From Lewinellaceae bacterium (lineage in GTDB: Bacteria; Bacteroidota; Bacteroidia; Chitinophagales; Saprospiraceae): a stretch of DNA of 27,762 nt. The DNA lies in assembly GCA_020636445.1 (NCBI GenBank), contig JACJXV010000049.1, positions 1-27,762 on the forward strand. The letters run 5' to 3'. Both the position numbers and the translations under genes were made by a program. The notes under the pieces were generated by a model. It was given only the letters and a program-made list of their open reading frames with translations. It searched no databases and was not told where the DNA came from. Each line of letters starts with the position of its first letter. The stretch's first letter is position 1. Shown one piece after another: positions 7,916 to 15,939 of the stretch.

Positions 7916-9670
7916 CTAAAGTAAACCCAGATCCCGCTGTACAGCTGTTACCTTATCCTTGAGTTTTGCCAGGGTGTTGTTAAAATCGGCGGGCTTCTCC
8001 AGATGAGCATGGACCGAGATGTAGAACTTAATTTTGGGCTCCGTTCCGCTCGGTCGTGCCGACACCTTGGTGCCGTCATCGAGAATAAGTTGAATCACAT
8101 TTGAACGCTCAATACCCATTCCCATCGGAATAGGCGTTACCTCTCCTGAGCGCAAATCTTTGCGGGTCAGGTTTTGGTAGTCCAGTACGGCAATAGGTTT
8201 TGCCCCGTCAACGGTTGCCGGCAAGTTCCCACGCAGATCAGCCATCATCTGCTGAATTTCTTCAGCTCCCGACTTTCCTTTTTTAGTGATTGAAACCAGG
8301 CCTTCGTAATAAAAGCCGTGGCGCATATACATCTCTGTTAGAAAATCAATTAAACTCAGTCCTTTATCCTTAGCATAAGCGGTGAGTTCGGCAATCATAG
8401 CGCAAGAAGCTACGGCATCTTTGTCGCGTACGGCATCGCCAATCAGGTAGCCATAACTTTCTTCTCCACCGGCAATAAACTGCCCCTTACCTTCCAGCTC
8501 CCGAATGACTTGCGCAATGTATTTAAAGCCAGTCAGGGTGTTATGGCAAGGAACGCCATAGGCGGCACACATCGCATCGATTACTTCGGTTGTCACGACT
8601 GTTTTTGCTACAAACTCTTTCCCCGATAATTTCCCGGCATCTTTCCAGGCCTGCAGCAAATAGTAAATAATCAGACTTGCCATCTGATTACCGTTGAGCA
8701 ACTGCCATTCACCCGCCTGGTTTTTCACGGCAGCCCCTACCCTGTCCGCGTCCGGGTCGGTAGCTATCACGAGATCGGCATCAATGGCTTGTGCCTGTTG
8801 CATGGCCAGGGTCATCGCTTCTTGTTCTTCCGGGTTCGGATAAACGACCGTTGGAAAATTGCCATCAGGCGTCGCTTGTTCCTGGACGATATGGACATTC
8901 GTGAATCCAATACGTTCCAGAGCCGTAGGAACCAATGTAATGCCGGTACCGTGAATTGGCGTATAAACAATCTTCAAATCGTGCTGTCGCTTTATTACCA
9001 CCGGATTAACACAATTCGCGGTAATGGTCTTGAGGTATTCGGCGTCTACCTCTTCGCCAATCAGCGTAATCAGGTCGGGATTGCCCTGGAAATGAATATC
9101 CGCAACCGACTTAATTTTATTGACTTCCGCTACTACATTTTTATCGTGGGGTGCAACCACTTGCGACCCATCCGTCCAATAGGCTTTATACCCATTGTAC
9201 TCACGAGGGTTGTGGGAAGCGGTAATCACTACCCCACTCTGGCAGCCCAGGTGGCGAATAGCAAACGACAGCTCAGGGGTTGGGCGCAATTCCTTGAACA
9301 GAAACACCCGGATTCCATTGGCGGAAAACACATCCGCAGTAATCCGGGCAAATTCAGGGGACATATTGCGGCTATCATGAGCGATAGCTACCTGAATAGG
9401 TTGTCCCGGGAAACATTGGTTCAGGTAATTAGCTAATCCCTGGGTAGCGGCCCCCACGGTGTAGCGATTCATTTTGTTGGACCCCACGCCAATAACACCC
9501 CGCAAGCCTCCGGTACCGAATTCCAGATCCTTATAAAATGCATCGGTCAGTTCCGTAACGTTATCCGCTTCCAGGAGATCACGAATAACTTGTTTGGTTG
9601 CTTCATCATATTGACCGTCCAGCCATGTTTGGATCCGCTGACGGGTTTGTGCGTCTAATGTTTGGGCCAT
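7916..9670 (-). CDS. phosphoglucomutase/phosphomannomutase (alpha-D-phosphohexomutase)
   Basis: The 584-residue cytoplasmic enzyme has every superfamily loop. VVITASHNPREYNG carries the phosphoserine Ser152. TDPDADRVG (305-310) holds the three magnesium-binding aspartates. GGEESYG (401-407) binds sugar hydroxyls, and RPSGTEPKIKFY near 539-550 binds the phosphate. The early motif FGTGGLRGVIGVGSNKMN is also typical of the long bacterial branch (PgcA-like), which interconverts hexose 1- and 6-phosphates for glycogen, cell-wall and nucleotide-sugar synthesis. Length agrees with that branch (about 570-600). Whether glucose or mannose is preferred cannot be decided by eye. The upstream region 9671-10044 contains inverted repeats that could lie in its leader. 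Confidence 0.93.
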   Translation of the reverse strand: MAQTLDAQTRQRIQTWLDGQYDEATKQVIRDLLEADNVTELTDAFYKDLEFGTGGLRGVIGVGSNKMNRYTVGAATQGLANYLNQCFPGQPIQVAIAHDSRNMSPEFARITADVFSANGIRVFLFKELRPTPELSFAIRHLGCQSGVVITASHNPREYNGYKAYWTDGSQVVAPHDKNVVAEVNKIKSVADIHFQGNPDLITLIGEEVDAEYLKTITANCVNPVVIKRQHDLKIVYTPIHGTGITLVPTALERIGFTNVHIVQEQATPDGNFPTVVYPNPEEQEAMTLAMQQAQAIDADLVIATDPDADRVGAAVKNQAGEWQLLNGNQMASLIIYYLLQAWKDAGKLSGKEFVAKTVVTTEVIDAMCAAYGVPCHNTLTGFKYIAQVIRELEGKGQFIAGGEESYGYLIGDAVRDKDAVASCAMIAELTAYAKDKGLSLIDFLTEMYMRHGFYYEGLVSITKKGKSGAEEIQQMMADLRGNLPATVDGAKPIAVLDYQNLTRKDLRSGEVTPIPMGMGIERSNVIQLILDDGTKVSARPSGTEPKIKFYISVHAHLEKPADFNNTLAKLKDKVTAVQRDLGLL

Positions 9671-10044
9671 ATCGGGGCGTGTTTTGGATTATCAGAAAGC
9701 AATAATAAGTAACCTCTACCAGCAAAACTAATGGTTTTCTCGGTTTTTGCCAGCTGTTTTGTCAGCTGTGTCTTTCAATACCTGCTGTTTCTTCTGATAT
9801 AGCGAAAACCGTTCCATGGTTATCAAAACAATAACTATTCCGGGGTATTGACTAGGTAGTGAAAAAGCCTGAATCAATTATTAAGCAAGGCGATGTTGGG
9901 TTCAAGGCAAAAATCACCCTGCAGATGCTATTCGTCATTTCAAAACTCCTAGTAATGGTGCTAATTAGGCGTAGAGTAAGTTGAAAAGTAATTCAACTGA
10001 TCAACCTGCTGGGCAGCATTGCCAACCCCTTTCAAACCAATCAA
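9671..10044. other. divergent intergenic region with inverted repeats
   Basis: This 374-base region lies between the starts of the minus-strand phosphohexomutase and the plus-strand MBL gene. CAGCTG occurs at 9751-9756 and 9763-9768 and, being palindromic, can fold as a 6-bp hairpin with a TTTTGT loop. Around it, CGGTTTTTGC (9741-9750) pairs with GCGAAAACCG (9802-9811) with one mismatch. It is probably regulatory or part of the mutase leader. No gene is convincing; a short minus-strand frame overlapping the MBL start has no protein features. Confidence 0.45.
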
Positions 10045-11412
10045 ATGACGACCCTGCAATTTCTGGGTGGTGCCGGCACAGTTACCGGATCCAAGACGCT
10101 CCTGGAGCATCAACACCAACGAATACTCATTGACAGCGGACTGTTTCAAGGTTTAAAAGACCTGCGTATTCAGAACCGGGCGGGATTACCTGTTCCTGAA
10201 AATTCTATTGAAGCCCTATTACTCACGCATGCTCACCTCGACCATTGTGGGTATATTCCATTGCTAGTCAAAAACGGATTCGCCGGTCCTGTTCATTGTA
10301 CTACACCTACCGAGGATTTGGCGCGCATCATCCTGGAAGACAGTGCCAAAATACAGGAGGAGGAAGCCGAACGCGCCAACCGGCACGGATACACCCGGCA
10401 CCAACCGGCCAAACCCCTCTACGACCTGAAAGATGTCAAACAGAGTCTGCCCTTGTTTACCCCTCATCAGTATCATGAATGGGTCATTTTGGGGGAGGAG
10501 CTAAAATTTCAATTTCGCAATGCCGGACACATCCTGGGTTCGAGCCTTATTGAACTAAAAGTCGGTAATAAAACCTTGCTTTTTTCCGGCGACCTGGGAC
10601 GAGCCCACCCCTTACTACTCCACCCACCCGAAAAAATCAAACACGCCAATTACCTGATCCTGGAATCTACTTATGGAGATCGCCTGCACCCGGAAACCGA
10701 TGCCAAAACAGAACTGGATGCCATTATTTGGGAAACCTACCGCAAGAAAGGCACCCTCATCATCCCAACCTTTGCGGTGGAGCGGGCCCAGGAACTTCTT
10801 TTTTTACTCAGCCAATTGCGGGAAGAGGACCGTTTACCCGGCGTTCCTATTTACCTGGATAGTCCCATGGGGGTAGATGCCACTATGATCATGCTCAACC
10901 ATCCCGACTGGCATATACTGACGCGGGAACAAACCATGGGGATGGACAATGTTGCCCATTTGATTACCGATGCCCAGATTTCGCGGGCCATCGTTCAAGA
11001 TAAAAAACCCAAGATCGTCCTTGCCGGCAGTGGCATGATCACTGGCGGACGCGTATTACACTACCTTAGCCAGCTAATTGGTGATCCTTCCACAACGGTC
11101 TTATTGGTAGGATTCCAGGCAGCTGGCACCCGGGGACGAGCCCTGGAAGAGGGAGCTCCTGAACTTAAGTTTTTCGGGCAATTCTTCCCGGTAAAAGCCG
11201 AGATCCGCAAGATTTCCAGCTTATCCGCCCATGCTGATCAAGGAGAAATCCTCGCCTGGCTGGGCGCATTAACATCTCCACCGCAAAAAGTATTCATCAA
11301 TCACGGAGAGCCCCATGCGGCAGATGCCCTGCGAGTAAAAATTCAGCATGAGTTGGGTTGGGAATGTCAGGTGGCGGGGGCGGGGGAAACATATTTATTG
11401 GATACAACCTAA
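10045..11412 (+). CDS. MBL-fold/beta-CASP RNA-processing exonuclease-like protein
   Basis: The 455-residue cytoplasmic protein begins TLQFLGGAGTVTGSKTLLEH, typical of the family. THAHLDHCG carries the di-zinc ligands His62, His64, Asp66 and His67. His162 (AGHILGSSLIEL) and Asp183 (FSGDLGR) complete the site. The beta-CASP insertion follows (ILESTYGDRLH, TFAVERAQELLFLL, LDSPMGVDAT, AGSGMITGGRVLHYL). The C-terminal RMMBL segment has LSAHADQ and VFINHGEPHAADALR. This architecture is shared with archaeal and eukaryotic CPSF-like nucleases and their bacterial relatives, so endo- or exoribonuclease activity is expected, with targets unknown. It precedes uxuA by about 130 bases on the same strand, but no functional link is evident. 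Confidence 0.9.
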   Translation: MTTLQFLGGAGTVTGSKTLLEHQHQRILIDSGLFQGLKDLRIQNRAGLPVPENSIEALLLTHAHLDHCGYIPLLVKNGFAGPVHCTTPTEDLARIILEDSAKIQEEEAERANRHGYTRHQPAKPLYDLKDVKQSLPLFTPHQYHEWVILGEELKFQFRNAGHILGSSLIELKVGNKTLLFSGDLGRAHPLLLHPPEKIKHANYLILESTYGDRLHPETDAKTELDAIIWETYRKKGTLIIPTFAVERAQELLFLLSQLREEDRLPGVPIYLDSPMGVDATMIMLNHPDWHILTREQTMGMDNVAHLITDAQISRAIVQDKKPKIVLAGSGMITGGRVLHYLSQLIGDPSTTVLLVGFQAAGTRGRALEEGAPELKFFGQFFPVKAEIRKISSLSAHADQGEILAWLGALTSPPQKVFINHGEPHAADALRVKIQHELGWECQVAGAGETYLLDTT

Positions 11413-11509
11413 TGAAAAATTCCCCAGCTCCTGCAGAGGAAGGCTATTCAATGGAGGTAAATGCTGAAAATTTTCTATTTTCGGCCAGTATCTATACCCA
11501 TCCATTCAA

Positions 11510-12712
11510 TTGGGTACCTATTTACCAAACAACCCATCTCCCTTGAAAAAACTGGAACAAACCTGGCGCTGGTATGGGCCGAATGACCCCGTTAGCCTCC
11601 AGGACGTAAAACAAGCCGGTGCAACGGGAATCGTTAACGCCCTGCATCATATTCCGAATGGCGAAATTTGGACGATTGCTGAAATTACCCAACGCAAACA
11701 CGAAATAGAAGCCGCTGGATTATCCTGGTCTGTTGTTGAAAGTTTGCCCGTTTCGGAGGCGATTAAAACGCAAACCGGCGACTGGTTACTGCATATCGAA
11801 AATTACCAGCAATCTCTGCGAAACCTGGCAGCGTGTGGCATTTACACGGTTACCTATAATTTTATGCCGGTACTCGATTGGACCCGGACCGACCTGGACT
11901 ACCTGCTTCCTGACGGTTCAACCGCCCTGCGCTTCGACAAAACCGCCTTTGCGGCTTTTGAACTCTTTATGCTCCAGCGTCCCTCGGCAGCAGCAACCTA
12001 CACCCAGGAAGAAATCCAGCAAGCCTCCCATTATTTCAACCAACTTACGCCGGCTGCCCGGCAGCAATTGAGTGATAACATCATTGCGGGGCTACCGGGT
12101 GCAGAAGCCGGTTATTCGCTCGAAAAGTTCCAGGAAGTACTCGACACCTATCAAGCGATTGACGCAGAGCAACTGCAACGCAACCTGATAGACTTCTTAC
12201 AACGCGTAACACCTACCGCTGAATCCGTGGGAATTAAGTTGGTTATTCACCCTGACGACCCACCCTATCCTATCCTGGGGCTTCCCCGCGTTGTGAGTAC
12301 TGCTGCTGATCTGCGCACCCTTTTCGCAGAAGTCCCAAGCCCAGCAAACGGACTTTGCTTTTGCACGGGAAGCTTTGGCGTACGCAGCGATAATGACCTG
12401 CCCGCGATGGTCGCTGAATTTGCCGACCGCATTCATTTCCTCCACCTGCGCAGTACCCGTCGCGACGCATCGGGCAATTTCTATGAAGCCGATCACCTCG
12501 ATGGCGACGTGGATATGTTTGCTGTAATGAAGGTAATCCTCCAGGTACAACAACGCCGGAAAACAGCTATCCCCATGCGGCCTGATCACGGACATAAGAT
12601 GCTGGATGATTTGCACAAAAAGACTAATCCGGGTTATTCTGCTATTGGTCGGTTACGAGGCTTGGCAGAGTTGCGCGGGCTGGAAATGGGGATCCTGCGG
12701 TCGGGCATTTAA
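11510..12712 (+). CDS. uxuA: mannonate dehydratase
   Basis: UxuA converts D-mannonate to 2-keto-3-deoxy-D-gluconate in glucuronate breakdown. The family opening is plain: LEQTWRWYGPNDPVSL, then QAGATGIVNALHHIPNGEIW. Metal-site segments are visible: KLVIHPDDPPYPILGLPR, LCFCTGSFGVRSDNDLP with the ligand cysteine, IHFLHLRSTRRD with a ligand histidine, and MRPDHGHKM with the Asp-His pair. Length (about 390-400) agrees with UxuA. The ATG at 11510 adds 11 residues before LKKLEQTW. A TTG at 11543 would give the usual N-terminus, so the start is uncertain. The gene heads the uronate region: UxuA handles saturated glucuronate-derived sugars while KduI handles unsaturated ones, and both pathways meet at KDG. 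No uxaC or uxuB is in the window. Confidence 0.93.
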   Translation: MGTYLPNNPSPLKKLEQTWRWYGPNDPVSLQDVKQAGATGIVNALHHIPNGEIWTIAEITQRKHEIEAAGLSWSVVESLPVSEAIKTQTGDWLLHIENYQQSLRNLAACGIYTVTYNFMPVLDWTRTDLDYLLPDGSTALRFDKTAFAAFELFMLQRPSAAATYTQEEIQQASHYFNQLTPAARQQLSDNIIAGLPGAEAGYSLEKFQEVLDTYQAIDAEQLQRNLIDFLQRVTPTAESVGIKLVIHPDDPPYPILGLPRVVSTAADLRTLFAEVPSPANGLCFCTGSFGVRSDNDLPAMVAEFADRIHFLHLRSTRRDASGNFYEADHLDGDVDMFAVMKVILQVQQRRKTAIPMRPDHGHKMLDDLHKKTNPGYSAIGRLRGLAELRGLEMGILRSGI

Positions 12713-12843
12713 GGCCATCAGATTATTGTGGTGTTATTTTGGATTTTTTCGTCCCCTGGTATTCAACTCGTTTTATTTACTTGGCAATAAACAAATCGCG
12801 CTGACTCAGGTATCAACCTGGTTGGGGCCAAACCGTTTATACC

Positions 12844-14925
12844 ATGAAAATTCGCTTGCTTTGGTCCCTGATCCACACATTGGTATTAGGCATTCACTTA
12901 GTGGCCCAGTCTCCATCAAGTATCGTTTATGAAGACGCGGAAGGTTGCTTGCGATATGTAGCCGATCAGGAAGGTAATTACATTGCTGATTTCAGTATGG
13001 CGGGATATCGGAATGGTGAAGTTCCGCTGCCTGTCATACCCGTAGTCATGACGATAGGACCAGTCACTGGCGATAATACAGCGCACTTACAAACGGCCCT
13101 CGACCAGGTTGGTGCCATGCCACCCGATGCCAATGGTTTTCGGGGAGCGCTATTGCTGGAGCCTGGCATTTACGATGTATCCGGAACGGTAACCATCCGG
13201 GAAAGTGGGGTCGTTTTACGGGGTTCCGGCAATGGTGAAGACCCCCTAACCAATACCATTATCCGGGGCATAGGCAACACCCCCAATCAACGGGATTTGC
13301 TCCGCATCGGCAATGGCTCCGGAGCCAACTGGGAAACCGCAGTGCCGGGGAGTTATGCACTGATTACCAACACCTGGTTACCCGCAGGATCCAGGTCTGT
13401 CCAGGTCAATAACCCGGATAAATTTAAAATTGGCGATCCGGTGGTCGTATTTCAAGCCAGCACCCAAGAGTGGTTAGCTTCCATTAATTTTGGCAGTACC
13501 CATGGCGATGACCCATGGGCTCCCGGTGAAATTGACCTTTTTTACTACCGAACGATAGTTGCTATTGATTCCCAGGAAAACAAAATTACCCTGGATGCCC
13601 CCATTTTCGACCACCTCGACCCTGCACTGAGTTCTGCCTTTCTTTACCATCCCATCAGGACCGGCATCCGGGAGAAAATGGGGGTTGAAAACCTGCGCAT
13701 TGATATTCAAACTGCGGGAGAATTCGACCTGGAGCATGCCAAAAATGCGATTCGACTATTGGGGGTTGAAGATTGCTGGGTTAAGGACGTAACTGCCCTG
13801 CATTTCAGCTATGCTGCTATTGATATGGCCACCGCAACCCGCGTAACCGTCCGGGATTGCCAGGGCCTGGCGCCCCACTCTCCGATTGATGGTGGGTGGC
13901 GGTATAATTTTGCCGTTGGCGCAAAATCCAATTTGATTCTTTTCGAAAATTGCCGCGCCACCCAGGGGCGACACAGCTTTGTTTCCAATGGAACCAGTAG
14001 CGTGTCTGGCATTGTATTCTACAACTGTACGACGAGCAACGACCACGCCTCCAGTGAAGGTCACCGTCGTTGGAGTCAGGGAATGCTCTTTGACAACATT
14101 AATTTTACAAACCCTAATACAGTTAATTTATTGGGGTTGTATAACCGGGGGAGTTACGGAACCGGGCACGGTTGGTCCGCGACAAATAGTGTTGCCTGGC
14201 GGGTAACCATGCCCGCGGGGTATCGGATCATACTACAACAGCCCCCCAATCGGCAAAACTATGCTATCGGCTGTCAGGCAATCGTGAGTAATGCCTCCCA
14301 GTTCTTACACCCGCCGGGATTCCAGGAGCTTACCAACGATTCCCTTGCGATCAGCTCCCTTTATGCTGCACAGTTAGCCCATCGGCTGGCTTACGGCGTT
14401 ACCCCCGACGCACCGGCACGGCTAAAGGCAACCTTTTCTGAAGAAATCATTCACCTCGAATGGCTGGATATCGCCGCCGACGAAACGCAATACCAAATAG
14501 AATTATCCACGGACGGCGGCCAAACCTACAGCCCATTGAGCACATTGCCTGCCGATGCTACCACCTTCGAGCATACGCCACCACCAGGAAGTACTCTGGC
14601 TGATTTGCGTTACCGGGTGGTAGCCCGGGGAGTGAGTTGCCCCTCGGCCTACTCCAACCCGGCTGCGGTAACCCTGGTCAACAGCATCCAGGACCCGCTG
14701 AGGGATAGTCCCATTCATGTATTCCCTAATCCTGCTCAGGCGGAATTATTTATTCAAACACCGTTGGAAATCACTGCCATTACGCTCTACGACTATTCAG
14801 GAAAACGGCTAAATTCCTACGGGCCCACAAGAGTCCTTGCCAGCGACTGGCCCCAGGGTATTTACCTGATAAAGTTTAACACGAAGGGTGGTAGTGTACA
14901 TTGGCAACGGATTGTAAAGCAATAA
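12844..14925 (+). CDS. T9SS-secreted right-handed beta-helix protein, candidate polysaccharide lyase
   Basis: The 693-residue protein has an N-terminal signal (MKIRLLWSLIHTLVLGIHLVAQ). A right-handed beta-helix follows from about residue 70 to 500: ALLLEPGIYDVSGTVTIRES and GVVLRGSG are the classic cap of pectate-lyase-like helices, then come many Asn/Asp ladder turns (FENCRATQG, IVFYNCTTSNDHAS). Conserved-looking polar positions include Arg376-His377, His401 and His407-Arg-Arg-Trp410, followed by GTGHGWSATNSVAWRV. A fibronectin-III-like domain (about 515-610) and a type A T9SS tail (VFPNPAQAELFI ... LYDYSGKRL ... WPQGIYLIKF) complete it. I cannot assign a named CAZy family. Such helices are commonly lyases, hydrolases or epimerases on uronic-acid polymers, and flanking uxuA and kduI support that. 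It ends convergently 58 bases from kduI. Confidence 0.75.
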   Translation: MKIRLLWSLIHTLVLGIHLVAQSPSSIVYEDAEGCLRYVADQEGNYIADFSMAGYRNGEVPLPVIPVVMTIGPVTGDNTAHLQTALDQVGAMPPDANGFRGALLLEPGIYDVSGTVTIRESGVVLRGSGNGEDPLTNTIIRGIGNTPNQRDLLRIGNGSGANWETAVPGSYALITNTWLPAGSRSVQVNNPDKFKIGDPVVVFQASTQEWLASINFGSTHGDDPWAPGEIDLFYYRTIVAIDSQENKITLDAPIFDHLDPALSSAFLYHPIRTGIREKMGVENLRIDIQTAGEFDLEHAKNAIRLLGVEDCWVKDVTALHFSYAAIDMATATRVTVRDCQGLAPHSPIDGGWRYNFAVGAKSNLILFENCRATQGRHSFVSNGTSSVSGIVFYNCTTSNDHASSEGHRRWSQGMLFDNINFTNPNTVNLLGLYNRGSYGTGHGWSATNSVAWRVTMPAGYRIILQQPPNRQNYAIGCQAIVSNASQFLHPPGFQELTNDSLAISSLYAAQLAHRLAYGVTPDAPARLKATFSEEIIHLEWLDIAADETQYQIELSTDGGQTYSPLSTLPADATTFEHTPPPGSTLADLRYRVVARGVSCPSAYSNPAAVTLVNSIQDPLRDSPIHVFPNPAQAELFIQTPLEITAITLYDYSGKRLNSYGPTRVLASDWPQGIYLIKFNTKGGSVHWQRIVKQ

Positions 14926-14928
14926 AAC

Positions 14929-14954
14929 ATTGTTTTACAATTATTTAAAACAAT
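14929..14954. terminator. AT-rich bidirectional terminator-like hairpin
   Basis: ATTGTTTTA (14929-14937) and TAAAACAAT (14946-14954) form a perfect 9-bp stem with an 8-base loop. It lies in the 58-base gap between the convergent beta-helix gene (stop 14925) and kduI (stop 14984). The stem carries T/A-rich arms readable from both strands. The low GC content makes it weaker than the hairpin at 6258. Confidence 0.5.
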
Positions 14955-14983
14955 CACCCTCATCAATCACATGAACCCCAGAT

Positions 14984-15817
14984 TTACTTCATTTCAGTTG
15001 GCATAAAGCCATCCATATCACCATAGTCCAGATTTTCCCCACACATACCCCAAATGAAACTGTAATTAGCGGTTCCGGCGCCACAATGCATGGACCATGG
15101 GGGGGAAATAACTGCTTGTTCATTATGAACCCAAACACAGCGGGTTTCTTCTTTTTGCCCCATAAAGTGTGAAACAGCCTGGTTATCCGGAACCTCGAAG
15201 TAGAGATACACTTCCATCCTGCGGTCGTGGATATGAGCAGGCATCGTATTCCAAACTGAGCCTTCTTTTAATTCGGTCATTCCCATCTGCAGTTGGCAAG
15301 TCGGCAGCACACTGTTTACCAGTAATTTTCGGATGGTTCGCGCATTGGAGGTCGCCAGGGACCCCAGCTCCACCACTTCAGCATCCGCCTGGCGTACAAG
15401 TTTGCAGGGATAGGCCTGATGGGCAGGTGCCGAATTAAAATAGTATCGGGCATTTGATCCTTTAAAAATTATCTCCCGACAACCCATGCCAACGTAAAGG
15501 GCTTCTTTGTGTCCTACCGGAAAAGATACCCCATCGACTAGCACTTCGCCGGGCTGGCCAATATTAATAATCCCAAGTTCACGCCGTTCGAGGAAAAAAG
15601 AGGCCTTTAAAGGGTCAATGGTTTCCAGGGCCAGGGGTTGGTTCACAGGCAGCGCCCCGCCCGCGATATACCGATCATAGTGGGTATACACTAATTGGAT
15701 GGTATCCGTCACAAAAAGCCCTGGGATCAGAAAGTCCTGGCGGATCCGCTGGGTATCGTAATGTTTGAAATCGGTAGGATTGGCAGCATAACGTATTTGG
15801 TAATGTGTGTGCTTCAT
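14984..15817 (-). CDS. kduI: 5-dehydro-4-deoxy-D-glucuronate isomerase (KduI)
   Basis: KduI isomerises the 4-deoxy-5-ketouronate released from unsaturated uronates to the DKII form, which KduD reduces to KDG. I prefer the ATG at 15817 (MKHTHYQIRYAANPTDFKHY, 277 residues) over an in-frame ATG at 15838, because it fits the family N-terminus. With this start the zinc ligands of AHIHDRRMEVYLYF and PPWSMHCG fall at His195, His197, Glu202 and His244, each one residue from the E. coli positions 196, 198, 203 and 245. RIRQDFLIPGLF, YDRYIAGGALPV and the C-terminal LDYGDMDGF also match. It is cytoplasmic. An insertion sequence ends only 34 bases upstream of the chosen start, separating the gene from the lyase operon, so expression may now depend on the IS end or be lost. 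Confidence 0.93.
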   Translation of the reverse strand: MKHTHYQIRYAANPTDFKHYDTQRIRQDFLIPGLFVTDTIQLVYTHYDRYIAGGALPVNQPLALETIDPLKASFFLERRELGIINIGQPGEVLVDGVSFPVGHKEALYVGMGCREIIFKGSNARYYFNSAPAHQAYPCKLVRQADAEVVELGSLATSNARTIRKLLVNSVLPTCQLQMGMTELKEGSVWNTMPAHIHDRRMEVYLYFEVPDNQAVSHFMGQKEETRCVWVHNEQAVISPPWSMHCGAGTANYSFIWGMCGENLDYGDMDGFMPTEMK

Positions 15818-15846
15818 ATTGGTAGTTTCTTTTTGCATTAAATGTT

Positions 15847-15851
15847 ATTAA
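15847..15851 (+). repeat. putative target-site duplication, left copy (ATTAA)
   Basis: ATTAA directly precedes the left inverted repeat of the IS and recurs at 17178-17182 directly after the right one. Five AT-only bases can match by chance, but the coincidence with both inverted-repeat ends supports a duplication made on insertion. Confidence 0.5.
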
Positions 15852-15897
15852 CAATAGTCCGGACAAAAAATAGCCGGATATTTTGAAATAAATAAAA

Positions 15898-15939
15898 ATG
15901 GCCGTAAGGTTAAGTTGCACCAAAACCCAATACGGCCAT
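15898..15939 (+). promoter_or_regulatory. hairpin sequestering the transposase start codon
   Basis: ATGGCCGTA (15898-15906) and TACGGCCAT (15931-15939) form a perfect 9-bp stem with a 24-base loop. The right arm ends within the transposase ATG (15938-15940). In a transcript entering from outside the IS the start codon would be base-paired and poorly translated, while a transcript starting inside the loop would escape. Other elements such as IS10 protect themselves from read-through in this way. Here it is inferred from sequence. Confidence 0.65.

Noticed and set aside
8789..9436. Plus-strand frame of 215 codons
   Set aside because: Antisense to the phosphohexomutase, which carries all catalytic loops; the antisense product has no domain features.
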